Of a stretch of DNA of 64,000 bases, positions 25,501 through 34,084 are shown piece by piece. The stretch covers positions 64,199,628 to 64,263,627 of the forward strand of contig CM077667.1 of NCBI GenBank assembly GCA_039707655.1, read 5' to 3'. This DNA is from Elymus sibiricus. Lineage: Eukaryota > Streptophyta > Magnoliopsida > Poales > Poaceae. The position numbers and the translations under genes are program-made. Positions within the stretch are counted from its first letter, which is position 1, and the number at the start of each line of letters is the position of its first letter. The notes beneath the pieces are model-generated. The model saw only the letters and a list, made by a program, of their open reading frames with translations, did not search any database and was not told where the DNA came from.

Positions 25501-28500
25501 TGCGGCAGTCGGGAAGTACTTCCAGTGATGTAAGGTTAGCAAAACGAAGAAGTGGGAAAAAATTCCCCAGCTCGGCGAACAGGCGAACCAATCGTGCCCC
25601 CCGCTCAAGGTGTCTAGCGATATCGTCGCTAATCATCCGGGGATGGTGCCCGGTACCAATGCTGGTGATTACCTGAGCGATGATGTACAGTTTGAGCCGT
25701 TGGAGGTGGACGAATTCAGTTACCGGTACGGACGGACTCTCGTCAAACCTGATCATCCTCCTCTAACAACGATGATGCGAAGATTCCATGATTGGTACAT
25801 GAAAACCTGCAGCGAGTATGGTAGGGATACTTTGACGCTGAGAATTAAAGAGGAGCACGACCTCGTTGGAATGGATCAGTTGTCTGTTGAATTTGACGAG
25901 ATATTCCAGTTATACAATCAAAAGGCCCTCGACAAAACAATCGTGACTTGCTACTGTCTGTAAGTACTACTTCTGTAATTAAGTCTCTCTATATATATAG
26001 CTCAGCTCTTTCATTGCATGTATATATAATTATCCTCACTATATTATGCAGATTGAAAATCGTCGAATGCAGAAAAGCACAAATCTATGACATTGGGTTC
26101 ATTAACCCAAATATCATACATGAGTTTACGGTTAAAAACAATGTCACACAAACCGAGGACAACTTGCTACAATCGTTTCTTAAAAATCAAAACAAAGGGA
26201 CAATACTCTTTCCTTACAACTTCAAGTGAGTGTTACTGTCTTGTGCATATTCGGTTTTCCTTATTACTCGAGGTTATAGTAATGTAATTGATGAGTTATG
26301 CATGCGTGCGCAGTTTCCACTATATTCTGCTAGAGATTAAGCTTGAGTGGGGAGTAGTAATCGTCTTAGACTCGAAATGAAAAGATCCCCAGGAATATGT
26401 GGGCATGACTGAAATGCTTCAGAAGTAAGTTCAATCGATCATTATCGCATCATATCGGCAACTTTGTTCATTTCCTGATATCAAGTAATTATTTTCTTTG
26501 TCTGGCAGGGTTTGAAAAGAGTTCACCGCAATTGTTCCGGCACTGCCGAGGGAGCTGCGATTTACACACCCCGAAAGTAAGTACTACTAGCTTCATCAAT
26601 ACCATTTATCATGCTTGATTATCAGTTTGATTGAACTCTATTTCTCGTAAAGTGCTTGTGGCAGGAAAAAAGGGAATGATTTTTGTGGATACTACGTTTG
26701 CGAGTTCATCTACAACGCGACGACCCCTAAGCGGGGCTACTCTGAAAAACAATTTCAAGTGCGTAAGCAATAATATTCATAATTTTATTTTATTACCATG
26801 ATTTGTGTTGAGTTTCATTCATATATATGTATTGACCCCCTTCTTCAAATTAGATGTGGCAGATCTGGGATGAACTCCTACCACATGATCGTATACGAGC
26901 AATTCAAGAGGAATTGGCGGGATTCTTTCTTGACCACGTCATAAATAAAGCCGGAGAATACCATCTTGAATTTGACATTAAATGTTAGGGATTGTAAGAG
27001 ATCTTATATTGTATATATGTAGCTAGTAGCGTCGGATAGATATACGAAAACTTGTTGTTCGACCAATCTCTCGGAGAAAGAGAGGTCGATCACTTCTCTG
27101 TGTATATGTTCATGACGATCTTGTGTACTTAATGGTTCCTTCATTTGCTTACTAGCTAGCGTGTCGAGTTCTCTCTATAGTAGCTAGCGTCGACCAAGCA
27201 CGGAGAAAGAGAGGACACTTCTCTCTATTAGCTAGCTAACACAATATGAAACACCTCAATTAACCCTACAAACCCCCCCCCCCCTCCCCCCTTTCAAAAA
27301 AAAAAAAAACCAGTGCCTTTTGGTCCCGGTTGGTGTTGCCAACCGGGACTAAAAGTCCTACCTTTTGATCCCGGTTGGTGTTACCAACCGGGACTAAAGG
27401 TCCTCCTGCCTGGGCTCCCAGCACCGGCCACGTGGAGCCCTTTCTGTCCCGGTTGGTAAGCGAACCGGGACTAAAGGTTTTGGGCTTTAGTCCCGACCCT
27501 TTAGTCCCGGTTCCAGAACCGGGACTAAAGGCCCTTACGAACCGGGACAAATGGGGGTTTTCCTACACGCGACAGAGTTATGTAATGTGTGTTGTTAGCT
27601 GCAGTATGATGTCATAAGAAGCCACTATTGTATTAAGAGCACTCTTGATTAAGTTTTCCACCATTATTTATTTTCCTAAGCATGTGCGACCCATGTGCAC
27701 AAAATCTAATAAGTGAGTATGGAGGACAAGGTTAGAAAAGTAATCAGAGAACTTTGGGTCATAAGTAAGTATGGAGGACATACCACGACAGAGTTATTTT
27801 GCTGAACTGCGACAGGAGTTCAAGAATTTTATTCCTTGGTAGGAATGGAGTCTCTTTCTCAGCATAAAAGTTCATTCCGATGAAGTCCCCATTAAAATCA
27901 ACGAGGGGTCCTCCAACTCCAGTCTAGGAAAAGAATAAAGTGACGTTCAGCCAAGCACAAAAATTGCGATGCTGAACAAATTTTGTATTATTGGGGGAAA
28001 AGGAGGAGTCAAAAAAAATGTCTGGTGCATATCATGATAGTTATTTATTTCCACTGTGTACAGAAATTAGAAATGAACAGCGCACCATAGTAATTTCACA
28101 TGTGGAGATGGCAAGCTCCTCGCGGTAAGCTCCTTTTGGATTGTCAGTCAACATCCCAGTTGTGGCCATTAATTTTCCTGATTTGAAGCAACGCCCTACG
28201 GCAACTACTTTACTATGAGACTCAAATTGGCGCTGATGATCTAGACGTGCTACTTGAAGAGAATGGCAGCGAAAGATGTTAATAACCGCGACATTGTATT
28301 TTAAATCATAGAATTCCAACCATCCCGGTTTAAGTTGGTTATCTGGAAGGCGCACTTCAATCTGCAATGATAAAGCAACGCAACAAGTATAGCCTCTGAT
28401 TAGCAGAATGATTAACATATGATGTTAAATAAGCAAGCAATAGTGTACAATTTTTTTTTGCCAGTACCAACCTTCATATCATGAAGGATCTTGGTGTAAT

Positions 28501-31500
28501 CATCAATAGATCTAACCAGACTTAATGAAGTCAGAAAACTTGTAATAGTTGGATTGTTTACGATAATTATACCCGTGCATGCAAAAAACACAGTCTTTTC
28601 TGCACAAGATGGTGTTTCCAAATTCTCAATCATGAAGTACTAACAAATAGATACAGATAAATTTTCGCAAAGCTAGTGTTTATAATCACCATCAGCAAAT
28701 GAAGCAAGCGATACAACAGTGTCCGCTAAGTTCGAGGCGACTTGTTCACTGAGTTCGGTCCAGACACCCTGACCAGAATCACTTGAGCTGCCAAATTCCT
28801 CTTCGAAAGGATTGTCCGGAAGTGAATTTCCTAGTTAGGGAAGCATCATCATGTTGAGATCATACAACAGAATTCTGATCGTAAGTTGCGGAAGAAGGAA
28901 TATGAGCTGACTAAAATTGAGAAGATTGGAGAAGGGAAATAAGCAGAATTTAGAACACTGAAAAGCAGTATGAAGGAAAGGAGTATATTTTCATATTCAT
29001 ATACTACACTGAAGTACCTAGAATGAACTAATCGATTAGCATATCATATATGTTAGCATGATAATAGGTGCAGCCATAAAACTAAGTATGTACCCAGATT
29101 CTACAAATGATTGTTGAAAATTAACATTGGCGGTGACTCTGGGGAGGAATTGCCTGATGATGTGATGATTGCGCACAATTTAACAATATCAAGGTGCTTT
29201 TCTCACCTTCTGAATCAGGCTTACAAGGTCTGGGAAATATTTCAATTTTACTACCAGGTCCTTTCTTATCTGTATCCCTGCAGAATAATGTGATAACCTC
29301 ATTGGAGTAATAGAGAAATCCACAAAAGTGAACATGAATGATATGTATGCATGGATACCAAACAATACAAACTTCAATGTTTAAAAGAGCCAAATCAGGA
29401 AAATTGTTGATTGGGGTCAGATTGCACTAAACAACAATACAATGGGGAAAAACCTAAAACCTAAATATTTATTGTGTTTGATTACTGTATAAACGAAAAT
29501 ATTTAGTAAATATAAGTAGCCTAATATAGTGGAAAACTTTTCCCATGCATGTTGTGGCGAGTGACGACAAAAAACAATAAAATGCAGATAATATTATACC
29601 AAACCTACCATGGAACCTTCACTACCTTATCATTTAAACAAGTATTTAATAGCTTAAACATGGACACCAGAATCCCAATTGAGTACAGGGCAACTGTGAG
29701 ACATCATGACAAGACAGGTGGTATGAATTGTCAAGGTCACACTGCAGCTTATCTGGCCCCAGATGTCACAAACAACTAATTTGTTATCAAGGGAGATGTT
29801 CTCAAATGCAGATCACCTACCAGATCCAAGTATTACAAAAACATCAAAACAAAGCATTTCAGAAACTCTTTGACATTCAGCGTGAATGGTAGTACCACCA
29901 AACCTCGGCTACTGATGAGCGGAATTATTCTTATGTACTTAGTTCATTCATTTTGTATGCCTACTGATGAGTGGTCTGCTTCCTGGAAATTCCAGGTTGA
30001 ATAATAAATTCGCAAGAAGCGGAACAGCTGGCCTGTGGTCATCCAGGAAATGTTTCAGTTAGAGTAGTCGTTTGCCGTTAACCAGAATAGAATGTGCTCA
30101 GTCAAGTTTATTTGCAAATGAGTCCATGTGTTAAGTGCATGGCACTAATTTCTCTGCTAAATAGTTCTCATTCGCTCGGTATTACAGTAATTGAGCATGT
30201 TAGACTCCTCACTACATACCAAGTTGCGATTATCCTTTAATAGTTCTTAGCCTTGTACAACACATGCAGTAATTTGAACAATGTGATTTCATTTCCTTTG
30301 TAAAATGCCTGCACATTCGTTTAGAATGCATGAATTTAACACAATGTTTAATCAGAAAATTTTACAACAACGCGAGAGATTTATATATATAATGTGTGTT
30401 GTTAGCTGCAGTATGATGTCATAAGAAGCCACTATTGTATTAAGTGCACTCTTGATTATGCTTTCCACCATTATTTATTTTCCTAAGCATGTGTGACCCA
30501 TGTGCACAAAAACTAATAAGTGAGTATGGAGGACAAGAGTAGAAAAGCAATCAGAGTATGGAGGACATACATCCACTGAATTGATTTCCTGAACTGCGAC
30601 AGGAGTTCAAGAATTTTAATCCTTGGTAGGAATGGAGTCTCTTTCTCAGCATAAAAGTTCATCCCGATGAAGTCCCCATTAAAATCAATAAGGGGCCCTC
30701 CAACTCCAGTCTAGGAAAAGAATAAAATGACAGTGAGCCAAGCACAAAGATTTAGCGATGCTGAACAAAGTTTGTATAATTGAAAAAAGGAGTAATTTTG
30801 CACCCCTCCCCACCCCCCAACCACCACCCAAAAAAAAGTCCAGCGCATATCATGACACAGTTATTTATTTTCTCTATGTATAGAAAGTGAGAAATTAACA
30901 CCGCACCATAGTTATTTCACATGTGGAGATGGCAAGCTCCTCCCGGTAAGCTCCTTTTGGATTGCCAGTCAACATCCCAGCTGTGGCCATTAATTTTCCT
31001 GAGTTGAAGCAACGCCCTACGGCAACTACTTTACCGTGAGACTCAAATTGGCGCTGATGATCTAGACATGCTACTTGAAGAGAATGGCAGCGAAAGATGT
31101 TGATAACCGCGACATTGTGTTCCAAATCATAGAATTCCAACCATCCCAGTTCAAGTTTGTTATCCGGAAGGCGCACTTCAATCTGCATCAACAAAGCAAG
31201 GCAACAAGTATATAGTATGTATCCTGGTTAGCAGAATGACTAACATGATATTAAATAAGCAAGCAATAGTGTACCAAAAATAAAAGCTGGCAGTACCAAC
31301 CGGCATATCGTAAAGGACCTTGGTGTCGTCATCAATAGATCTAACCAGACTTAATGAAGTCAGAGTACTTGTAAAAGTAGGGTTGTTTACGATAATTATG
31401 CCCGTGCACGCAAAAAACACCGTCTTTTCTGCACAAGATGGCGTTTCCAAATTCTCAATCATGAAGTACTAACAAATAGACACAGATAAAATTGTGCAAA

Positions 31501-31837
31501 GCTAGTGTTTGTAATCACCATCAGCAAATGAAGCAAGCGATACAACGGTGCCCGCTAGGTTCGAGGCGACTTCTTTACTGAGTTCGGTCCAGACACCTTG
31601 GCCAGAATCACTTGAGCTGCCAAATTCCTCTTCGAAAGGATTGTCCGGAAGCGAATTTCCTAGTCAGGGAAGCATCGTCATGTTCATATCATACAACGCA
31701 ATTCTGATTGTGAGCTGCAGAAGAAGGAACAAGCAGCAGCATGACTGAAACCAGGCAACCAGTGGCTCACCTCGCCAAGCTGTCCAAAGTTTTTGTTTTT
31801 TGGTCTGGCTTCTCGTGCAAACGCCTTCTCGCTTCAT
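7571..31837 (-). CDS. Gene B: three-domain trypsin/HtrA-like pseudo-protease gene, split by transposons
   Basis: Minus-strand exons: 31837-31771, 31659-31519, 31428-31301, 31182-30907, 30710-30571, 29277-29207. A second copy of exons 2-6 follows at 28830-28690, 28599-28472, 28361-28086, 27923-27784 and 16756-16689. The remaining exons are 16386-16309, 16236-16168, 16089-16030, 15919-15800, 15715-15588, 15501-15226, 15095-14965, 9785-9750, then 9653-9588 joined to 7610-7571. All borders are GT/AG. Without the LINE the total is 2580 nt, 859 residues. It starts MKREGVCTRSQTKKQK, a basic, possibly nuclear leader. Each domain has a FACTG strand, an LTSLSLV or LTSASLV block where trypsins have the catalytic His, and GVGGPL or GIGGPL where GDSGGP is expected. 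Catalytic His and Ser are therefore absent and proteolysis is unlikely. A Cys-rich CTLCDPEC link precedes the last domain. Exon 6 ends and exon 2 begins in phase 1, so the duplication keeps frame. The last exon is split by a LINE. Expression is not known. Confidence 0.8.
7622..9587 (+). mobile_element. 5'-truncated LINE in the last exon of gene B
   Basis: Non-LTR retrotransposon flanked by an 11-bp duplication, AGATCTACTTC (7611-7621 and 9588-9598). It enters inside the reverse transcriptase at KKGLRQGDSMSPMLFNIV. The YADDTILF active-site motif follows, then the thumb, then a zf-RVT domain (CSFCTQDETIKHLFFQC). It stops at 9395-9397 and ends with a short 3'UTR and A-run at about 9583-9588. The endonuclease and the first half of the RT are missing, as expected of incomplete target-primed reverse transcription. 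The retained frame is open throughout and the duplication perfect, so the insertion looks recent. Confidence 0.93.
10071..10395 (-). repeat. 3' LTR of the copia element (with an internal deletion)
   Basis: 325 bp. Compared with the 5' LTR it lacks about 70-80 bp between AAGTATA and GTCCGACCCG, and two short insertions of 7 and 4 bp. By eye only about three substitutions separate the aligned parts, suggesting recent insertion. Confidence 0.9.
10419..13889 (-). pseudogene. Copia gag-RT-RNase H polyprotein, one nonsense codon
   Basis: The ATG at 13889 opens MSNPSKEIVVAG. The gag part (about residues 1-270, UBN2-like) is followed by the zinc knuckle CHKCGLLGHFKADC. Next comes a spacer of about 350 residues holding several copies of a 21-residue unit (PEDHDTRRDSVITLEAGE). 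The frame then enters the RVT_2 reverse transcriptase directly (ELKWVYKVKKDAEENLVKHK; active site YVDDLLITG), then RNase H (ALSSREAEYIAAATAVCQ). No protease DTGA motif or integrase HHCC/DDE core was found between gag and RT. A TGA at 10617-10619 interrupts RNase H; the same frame continues to 10419 with HIDTRYRYLRECVEE and DQLADILTRSL. Family role: capsid and reverse transcription. The element must borrow integrase and protease. Confidence 0.88.
12601..12870 (-). repeat. 63-bp in-frame tandem repeat in the copia spacer
   Basis: GATTACACTGTCACGCC recurs at about 12630, 12693, 12756 and 12819, 63 bp apart. Each unit encodes 21 residues around the DTRRDSVITLEAGE motif. Because 63 is a multiple of three, expansion keeps the frame open. 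Confidence 0.85.
13946..14353 (-). repeat. 5' LTR of the copia element
   Basis: 408 bp, TG...CA in element orientation. A TATATA block lies within the part deleted from the other LTR. The primer-binding site follows inward at 13945. Confidence 0.92.
14361..14550. mobile_element. hAT MITE in a late intron of gene B
   Basis: Inverted ends CAGTGGCGAGTCTA and, read inward, CAGTGGCGAATCTA. The 8-bp duplication CAATCAGA is intact on the right (14551-14558). On the left it is cut by the later copia insertion and can be traced as CAATCA (10065-10070) plus GA (14359-14360). Gene A lacks the element at the matching intron position. Confidence 0.88.
14616..14770 (-). mobile_element. Possible LINE/SINE 3' tail in intron
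   Basis: A T-run (14616-14624) followed by inverted GTGGGGAGAACCCCCCAC and a G-rich block looks like a short retroelement tail read backwards. The matching intron of gene A lacks it. No target duplication was identified. Confidence 0.35.
17004..17106. mobile_element. Stowaway MITE
   Basis: Ends CTCCCTCTGATGCATATTAC and ATCGGAGGGAG, with a TA on the left and T(TA) on the right. The arms CGCTCAAACGGATG and CATCCGTTTGAGCG pair. The matching position in copy 1 of the duplicated intron (near 29515) is an empty site. Confidence 0.88.
17925..18240 (+). promoter_or_regulatory. CACTA 5' subterminal repeats and TATA box
   Basis: At least six copies of the GGTCCCGGTTC / GAACCGGGACC palindrome in both orientations. 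They are followed by CTATATATAACC near 18229 and a long C-tract. In CACTA elements such subterminal repeats are transposase-binding sites that also surround the promoter. Confidence 0.8.
18636..19105 (+). CDS. Small coiled-coil / transmembrane protein of the CACTA
   Basis: Two exons, 18636-18689 and 18776-19105 (GT/AG), 127 residues. Exon 1 opens MVMVSAHVGPRPVYDSDV. Exon 2 continues EVCEPEIPTDIEILVEK, then a strongly charged heptad-like coiled coil from about residue 30 to 90 (ENNYLKEKLQRVEEEKMKLE). A single hydrophobic segment follows, about residues 100-120 (IGTLVAVMIAFVVAFKF). The ATG was chosen because it gives an uninterrupted spliced frame just after the leader. The function is unknown; it is neither a transposase nor a TnpA. 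It lies between the element promoter and the transposase and is the only undamaged gene in this CACTA. Confidence 0.65.
19237..20540 (+). pseudogene. CACTA transposase (TnpD, Transposase_21), truncated
   Basis: The N-terminal transposase-associated domain reads RQWMYGDRRTSEYIEGL, FMHSPCTVCENTKAF and HYNVWTKHGE. An acidic linker follows, then the Transposase_21 start: CPNDCILYRG, ACSVCG, VMWYAPIIPRLKRLFRNK, ADGSQWRKIE, NPFGEQSSKHSTWPV and LIQGPKQPGNDIDVYLRPLV. A TAA at about 20503 replaces a codon in the DEHxxEEFDLRALL stretch. About 30 bp later the similarity ends and non-coding repeat begins. The catalytic remainder and DUF4218/DUF4216 are absent, so no active transposase can be made. Confidence 0.88.
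20545..21420. repeat. AT-rich CACTA interior with a 325-bp tandem duplication
   Basis: A short block (20545-20710) is shared with the CACTA relic at 57.6-58.5 kb. After it comes AT-rich DNA in which TAAAAAGCTTTTATAAACC starts at 20761 and again at 21086, giving a direct repeat of about 325 bp. No coding potential. Confidence 0.75.
21595..21840 (+). promoter_or_regulatory. Internal CACTA promoter built from subterminal-type repeats
   Basis: Six or more GGTCCCGGTTGGTG / CACCAACCGGGACC copies in both orientations lead to a TATA box (GGGTATATAAGCCC, about 21812), ahead of the leader of the second gene. The relic at 56855-57060 shows the same arrangement in reverse. The motif set resembles that at the element ends. 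Confidence 0.7.
21897..22145 (+). repeat. GC-rich GTCGACGCCCTCTGCCCCG minisatellite
   Basis: Short units around GTCGACGCCCTCTGCC and GACCTCGCC repeat many times in the presumed leader of the second CACTA gene. They keep all three frames open on both strands, which produces long spurious ORFs. Confidence 0.8.
22618..23095 (+). repeat. Degenerate tandem repeats in CACTA leader/intron
   Basis: GCCACCCAAACCCCTAGAAG, AACTCCGGTAAC and GGGACGTCGGACATATCGGG recur two to four times between 22618 and 23095, mixed with TTTTTTGTTCATAGAAA units upstream (22350-22500). No coding potential. Confidence 0.65.
23185..26988 (+). pseudogene. Second CACTA gene: TnpA-like protein with Ulp1 (C48) protease domain, broken
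   Basis: Exon 1 (23185-23433) opens MDQRDLEQEQLLGDIIRDG and holds a TGA at 23326. The long exon from 23520 encodes a DNA-binding-type region (LWTALKANFTLPPEEDP, KTPEFTGRFQKIVDHW), a short coiled coil and a Pro-rich tract. A frameshift near 25565, one A short, precedes the C-terminal block. Later exons give an Ulp1-like cysteine peptidase: AQIYDIGFINPNI, catalytic His in FHYILLEIKLEWG, Asp in IVLDS and Cys in NDFCGYYVCEF, ending at 26986-26988. TGA codons replace residues in the exons near 26380 and 26515. In the family this partner of the transposase binds subterminal repeats; the protease function is inferred. At least four lesions make it inactive. Confidence 0.82.
27310..27560 (+). repeat. 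CACTA 3' subterminal repeats
   Basis: Repeated GGTCCCGGTTGGTG/CCAACCGGGACTAAA palindromes, then closer-spaced GGTTCGTAAGGGCCTTTAGT-type units read in reverse at the end. C- and A-runs at 27277-27310 precede them. Confidence 0.8.
28903..31715 (-). repeat. Gene B internal tandem duplication, copy 1
   Basis: Contains exons 2-6 and their introns. At the junction near 28903, sequence of the exon 6-7 intron (GAGCTGACTAAAATTGAG, as at 16380) abuts sequence of the exon 1-2 intron (GAAGAAGGAA, as at 31712). The few bases of exon 7 kept at the breakpoint lie inside the new intron, so splicing is not affected. Confidence 0.85.
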
Positions 31838-31964
31838 ATTTCCAGCCTGGAGTGGAAATAACACATCAAGGAAGAGAATCACCATTTTTTAGGATGGAAG
31901 CCGAGCTTTATGGTACCAAAGGGGAGGCGATTCAGCTAATCGCTGGATAAAGGAAGCTCATACC
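31838..31964 (-). other. Gene B 5'UTR intron and leader (3' part)
   Basis: A 5'UTR intron runs from 31963 to 31847, with its acceptor 9 bases before the ATG. Gene A has the same layout (43732-43996). The leader exon continues upstream from 31964 to the MULE at 32092 and resumes beyond it at 39683-39780. Confidence 0.65.
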
Positions 31965-32436
31965 GCAAAATCAAATGCCGCGGAGATCGCAGCCGGGTGG
32001 AGACAGCGGGGATGAACGGCGATGGCGGTGGCAGTGGTGGCGCGCGTGGGGGTGGGGAGTGGAGGATCAGCCCTAGGGCACGCGGCGGTGGTGATTTTTT
32101 TTTGGAACTAGCATCGTATTTAGAGCAATTTCGAAAACTAGCAGGCCTAACACGTATATTTCAAAAATAGCACCCCGTCGGTCAACAGTTGACCGAAGAG
32201 TACTCTTCGGTCAACCGTTGGCCGAAGACTTCCTCTTCGGTCATTGCCTGACCGAAAACCTGCTGTGCTGGGCCGAAGAGGACTCTTTGGTCTTTGGTTG
32301 GCCGAAGAGTACTCTTTGGTCAACCGTTGACCAAAGAGTCCATGCACTTTACGTTAGCGGTTGACCGAAGCCAGTTTCGTTTTTCTGCAGAACGAAAACT
32401 CTATTTTTTTTGCTATTTTCTTCGCCGAAGAGTGCA

Positions 32437-32567
32437 TTTTCCCGCCAGTTTCGTTCCCGCCCTTCTTTCCCGCGAGTTTCGTTCCCGCCCTTCTTTCCCG
32501 CCAGTTTCGTTCCCGCCCTTCTTTCCCGCCATTCTCTCCCGCCATCTTCTTTTATGACCCTATAAAA
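32437..32567 (+). promoter_or_regulatory. E2F-type site array and TATA box, MULE unit 1
   Basis: Eight CCCGCC/CCCGCG cores occur in about 105 bp. They include TTTTCCCGCC at 32437, TTTCCCGCG at 32466, and TTTCCCGCC at 32494 and 32522, with TTCCCGCCC variants between. TATAAAA follows at 32561 and the ATG at 32636. TTTCCCGC is the canonical plant E2F-DP binding site; binding here is inferred. Confidence 0.7.
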
Positions 32568-32635
32568 CCCCCTCAGCAAGGTGGGTGAGCAGGCAAGTTT
32601 AGTGTTTTTTTTTGTCACCATTTCTTTGCAGGTAA

Positions 32636-33823
32636 TGGCTTGCCCCTTTTGCCGAGCTCCAGGTGGCCCTTGTTCTTCCTTTGATTCTTGTGCGTCTGTC
32701 TTCACTGTGGTGCTGGATCGTCGCTGTTCAAGGCGTGTTGTAAGATTCTATATCTTGTTTATCTGATTGTGGCATATGGTTGATGTTGTTTAGGTTGGAA
32801 TGTATTCTAATGCCTTTATTTATATGATTATGATGTTTGCTTCCATTCTTTTTGTAGTATGTTCCGTGCAGTGTTAGATCACATCTTGCTCGGTACATTG
32901 AGGAGTGCAGAGCTTTAGCTATTTGGAGGGGTGACACATATATTGATCTTGCTCTTCACAACAGTGAGGGTAACTTATACCATGTTCTGTTTACACATGG
33001 TCGGGTGAGCAGTAAATTCCATGGTCCTTCCTGGGAGGAACTTGTGAATGATTATGGTCTCCGTCATCGTGACATGATGACTGTTAGGCTTGAGCACTAT
33101 GGAACATGGTGTAGTGTTGATTTTCATCGGGATGGGGTTATGTTGTTCCCTTTACCCTGTGTTGGTAAGTTTTTTCTTTGAGTGATTTAAAGTTTTGTTT
33201 CAACTTATACGATTTTGCTGTTCTGCTAAATTTGTGAAATTATTTTTTTGTAGCTCTTGATGATCTGAGTGAAACTCAGAGGGAACTTGTTGACAGTTGT
33301 TTTTATAGTCGTGGTATCTTAAGTCTGAATTATCACCAAATGTATGTCATGTCGCGACAGCTCTTTGATGACAACTACATATTGTGTACTCCTTTTGTTC
33401 ATAGGATTGATTCCATGAATGTTAGTGGTCAACATATGGTGAGCTTTGTTTTTTGCTACTGTATATTTTTTTGTTCTTTGCTATAGTATAATGTTTTAAA
33501 TTTGTAAGCTCAACATCATATAACTTGATGTTTTTTGTTAGGTTATTCCGACCATGGTTGTGAGGAGTTTGAAGGAATTTGTGTCAATTCCTAGGACTGG
33601 TTCTTTAACTCTTGAAATTACTTTGGATTCTGAAGATGATGATATATCTGTGAGCATTCCTTGTTCCTACTTTATTGGCTTGGGTGATAGAATGGTGTTC
33701 AAGAAGGAAGGCTTCGGTAATTTTCTTCGGGCATCGTCTATTGAAGTCAACAATTTGGTGCTCATAACCTTCAAAGAGCGTGATCAGGAGCTAGTTGTTG
33801 TTTTTAGTCATCTGCCACAGTGA
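32636..33823 (+). CDS. MULE-borne B3-like gene, intact, four exons
   Basis: Exons 32636-32737, 32858-33164, 33254-33438 and 33542-33823, all GT/AG. The coding total is 876 nt, 291 residues, without an internal stop. Exon 1 is Cys-rich (MACPFCRAPGGPCSSFDSC). Exon 2 opens YVPCSVRSHLARYIEEC and has a B3-like pattern (WEELVNDYGLRHRDMMTVRL, then WCSVDFHRDG). Exon 3 ends CTPFVHRIDSMNVSGQHM. Exon 4 gives a second B3-like half ending FKERDQELVVVF. The intact gene at 53685-54776 shares the layout: Cys-rich start, VPC at the exon 2 start, PFVHR before the last exon. B3 folds bind DNA in plants; the target here is unknown. It could be a captured host gene or a resident gene of this MULE lineage. Confidence 0.75.
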
Positions 33824-33854
33824 TCGTACTATCTCGCCCTACTATCCCCCATTT

Positions 33855-34000
33855 TCTTTTCCCGCCCTACTATCCCGCCATTTTCTTTCCCGCCATACTC
33901 TCCCGCCACTTTTTCTCCCGCCATTCTCTCCCGCCATTTTCTTTCCCGCCTTTCTTTCCCGTCTTTCTCTCCCGCCATCTTCTCTTGTGAACCTATATAA
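33855..34000 (+). promoter_or_regulatory. E2F-type site array and TATA box, MULE unit 2
   Basis: About nine CCCGCC cores lie between 33857 and 33977, including TTTTCCCGCC (33857) and TTTCCCGCC (33886 and later). A TATATAA box follows at 33994, about 90 bp before the next ORF. The array starts about 30 bp after the stop of the B3-like gene and parallels the array at 32437. Confidence 0.68.
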
Positions 34001-34084
34001 CCACATCCGCAGTAAGGTGGGTGAGCAGGCCCTTCTGTCCCCCCTTTCTCTCACGCCTTTCGCTCCGGCCATCCTTTCGTGGAG

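Larger units (their letters stand above)
17908..27565 (+). mobile_element. CACTA (En/Spm) transposon, defective
   Basis: The left end reads CACTAGTACATAACATGG. The right end is eroded after TTTTCCTAC near 27565, where TAGTG would be expected. The boundaries are supported by comparison with copy 1 of the host intron (30290-30390). Subterminal arrays of the TTTGGTCCCGGTTCG / AACCGGGACCAAA palindrome mark both ends. Two transcription units lie inside, each behind such an array and a TATA box. The first holds a small coiled-coil membrane protein and a truncated transposase; the second a TnpA-like protein fused to an Ulp1-like protease. All but the small gene are broken. Confidence 0.88.
16386..28902 (-). 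repeat. Gene B internal tandem duplication, copy 2 (interrupted by CACTA)
   Basis: Copy 2 of the exon 2-6 block. It runs from the junction near 28902, through exons 2'-5', into intron 5' (cut by the CACTA at 17908-27565), then exon 6' and the intron up to the start of exon 7. Removing the CACTA leaves about 2.86 kb, against about 2.8 kb for copy 1. It carries a Stowaway MITE that copy 1 lacks. Confidence 0.85.

Noticed and set aside
27784..31837. Reading exon sets at 31.8-29.2 kb and 28.8-16.7 kb as two separate tandem genes
   Set aside because: The second set lacks exon 1 and a start codon, and its exon 2 joins exon 6 of the first set in matching phase. One gene with an internal duplication explains it better.
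32349..32705. Minus-strand ORFs with GRERNWR repeats
   Set aside because: Antisense of the E2F-type CCCGCC array; repetitive artefact.
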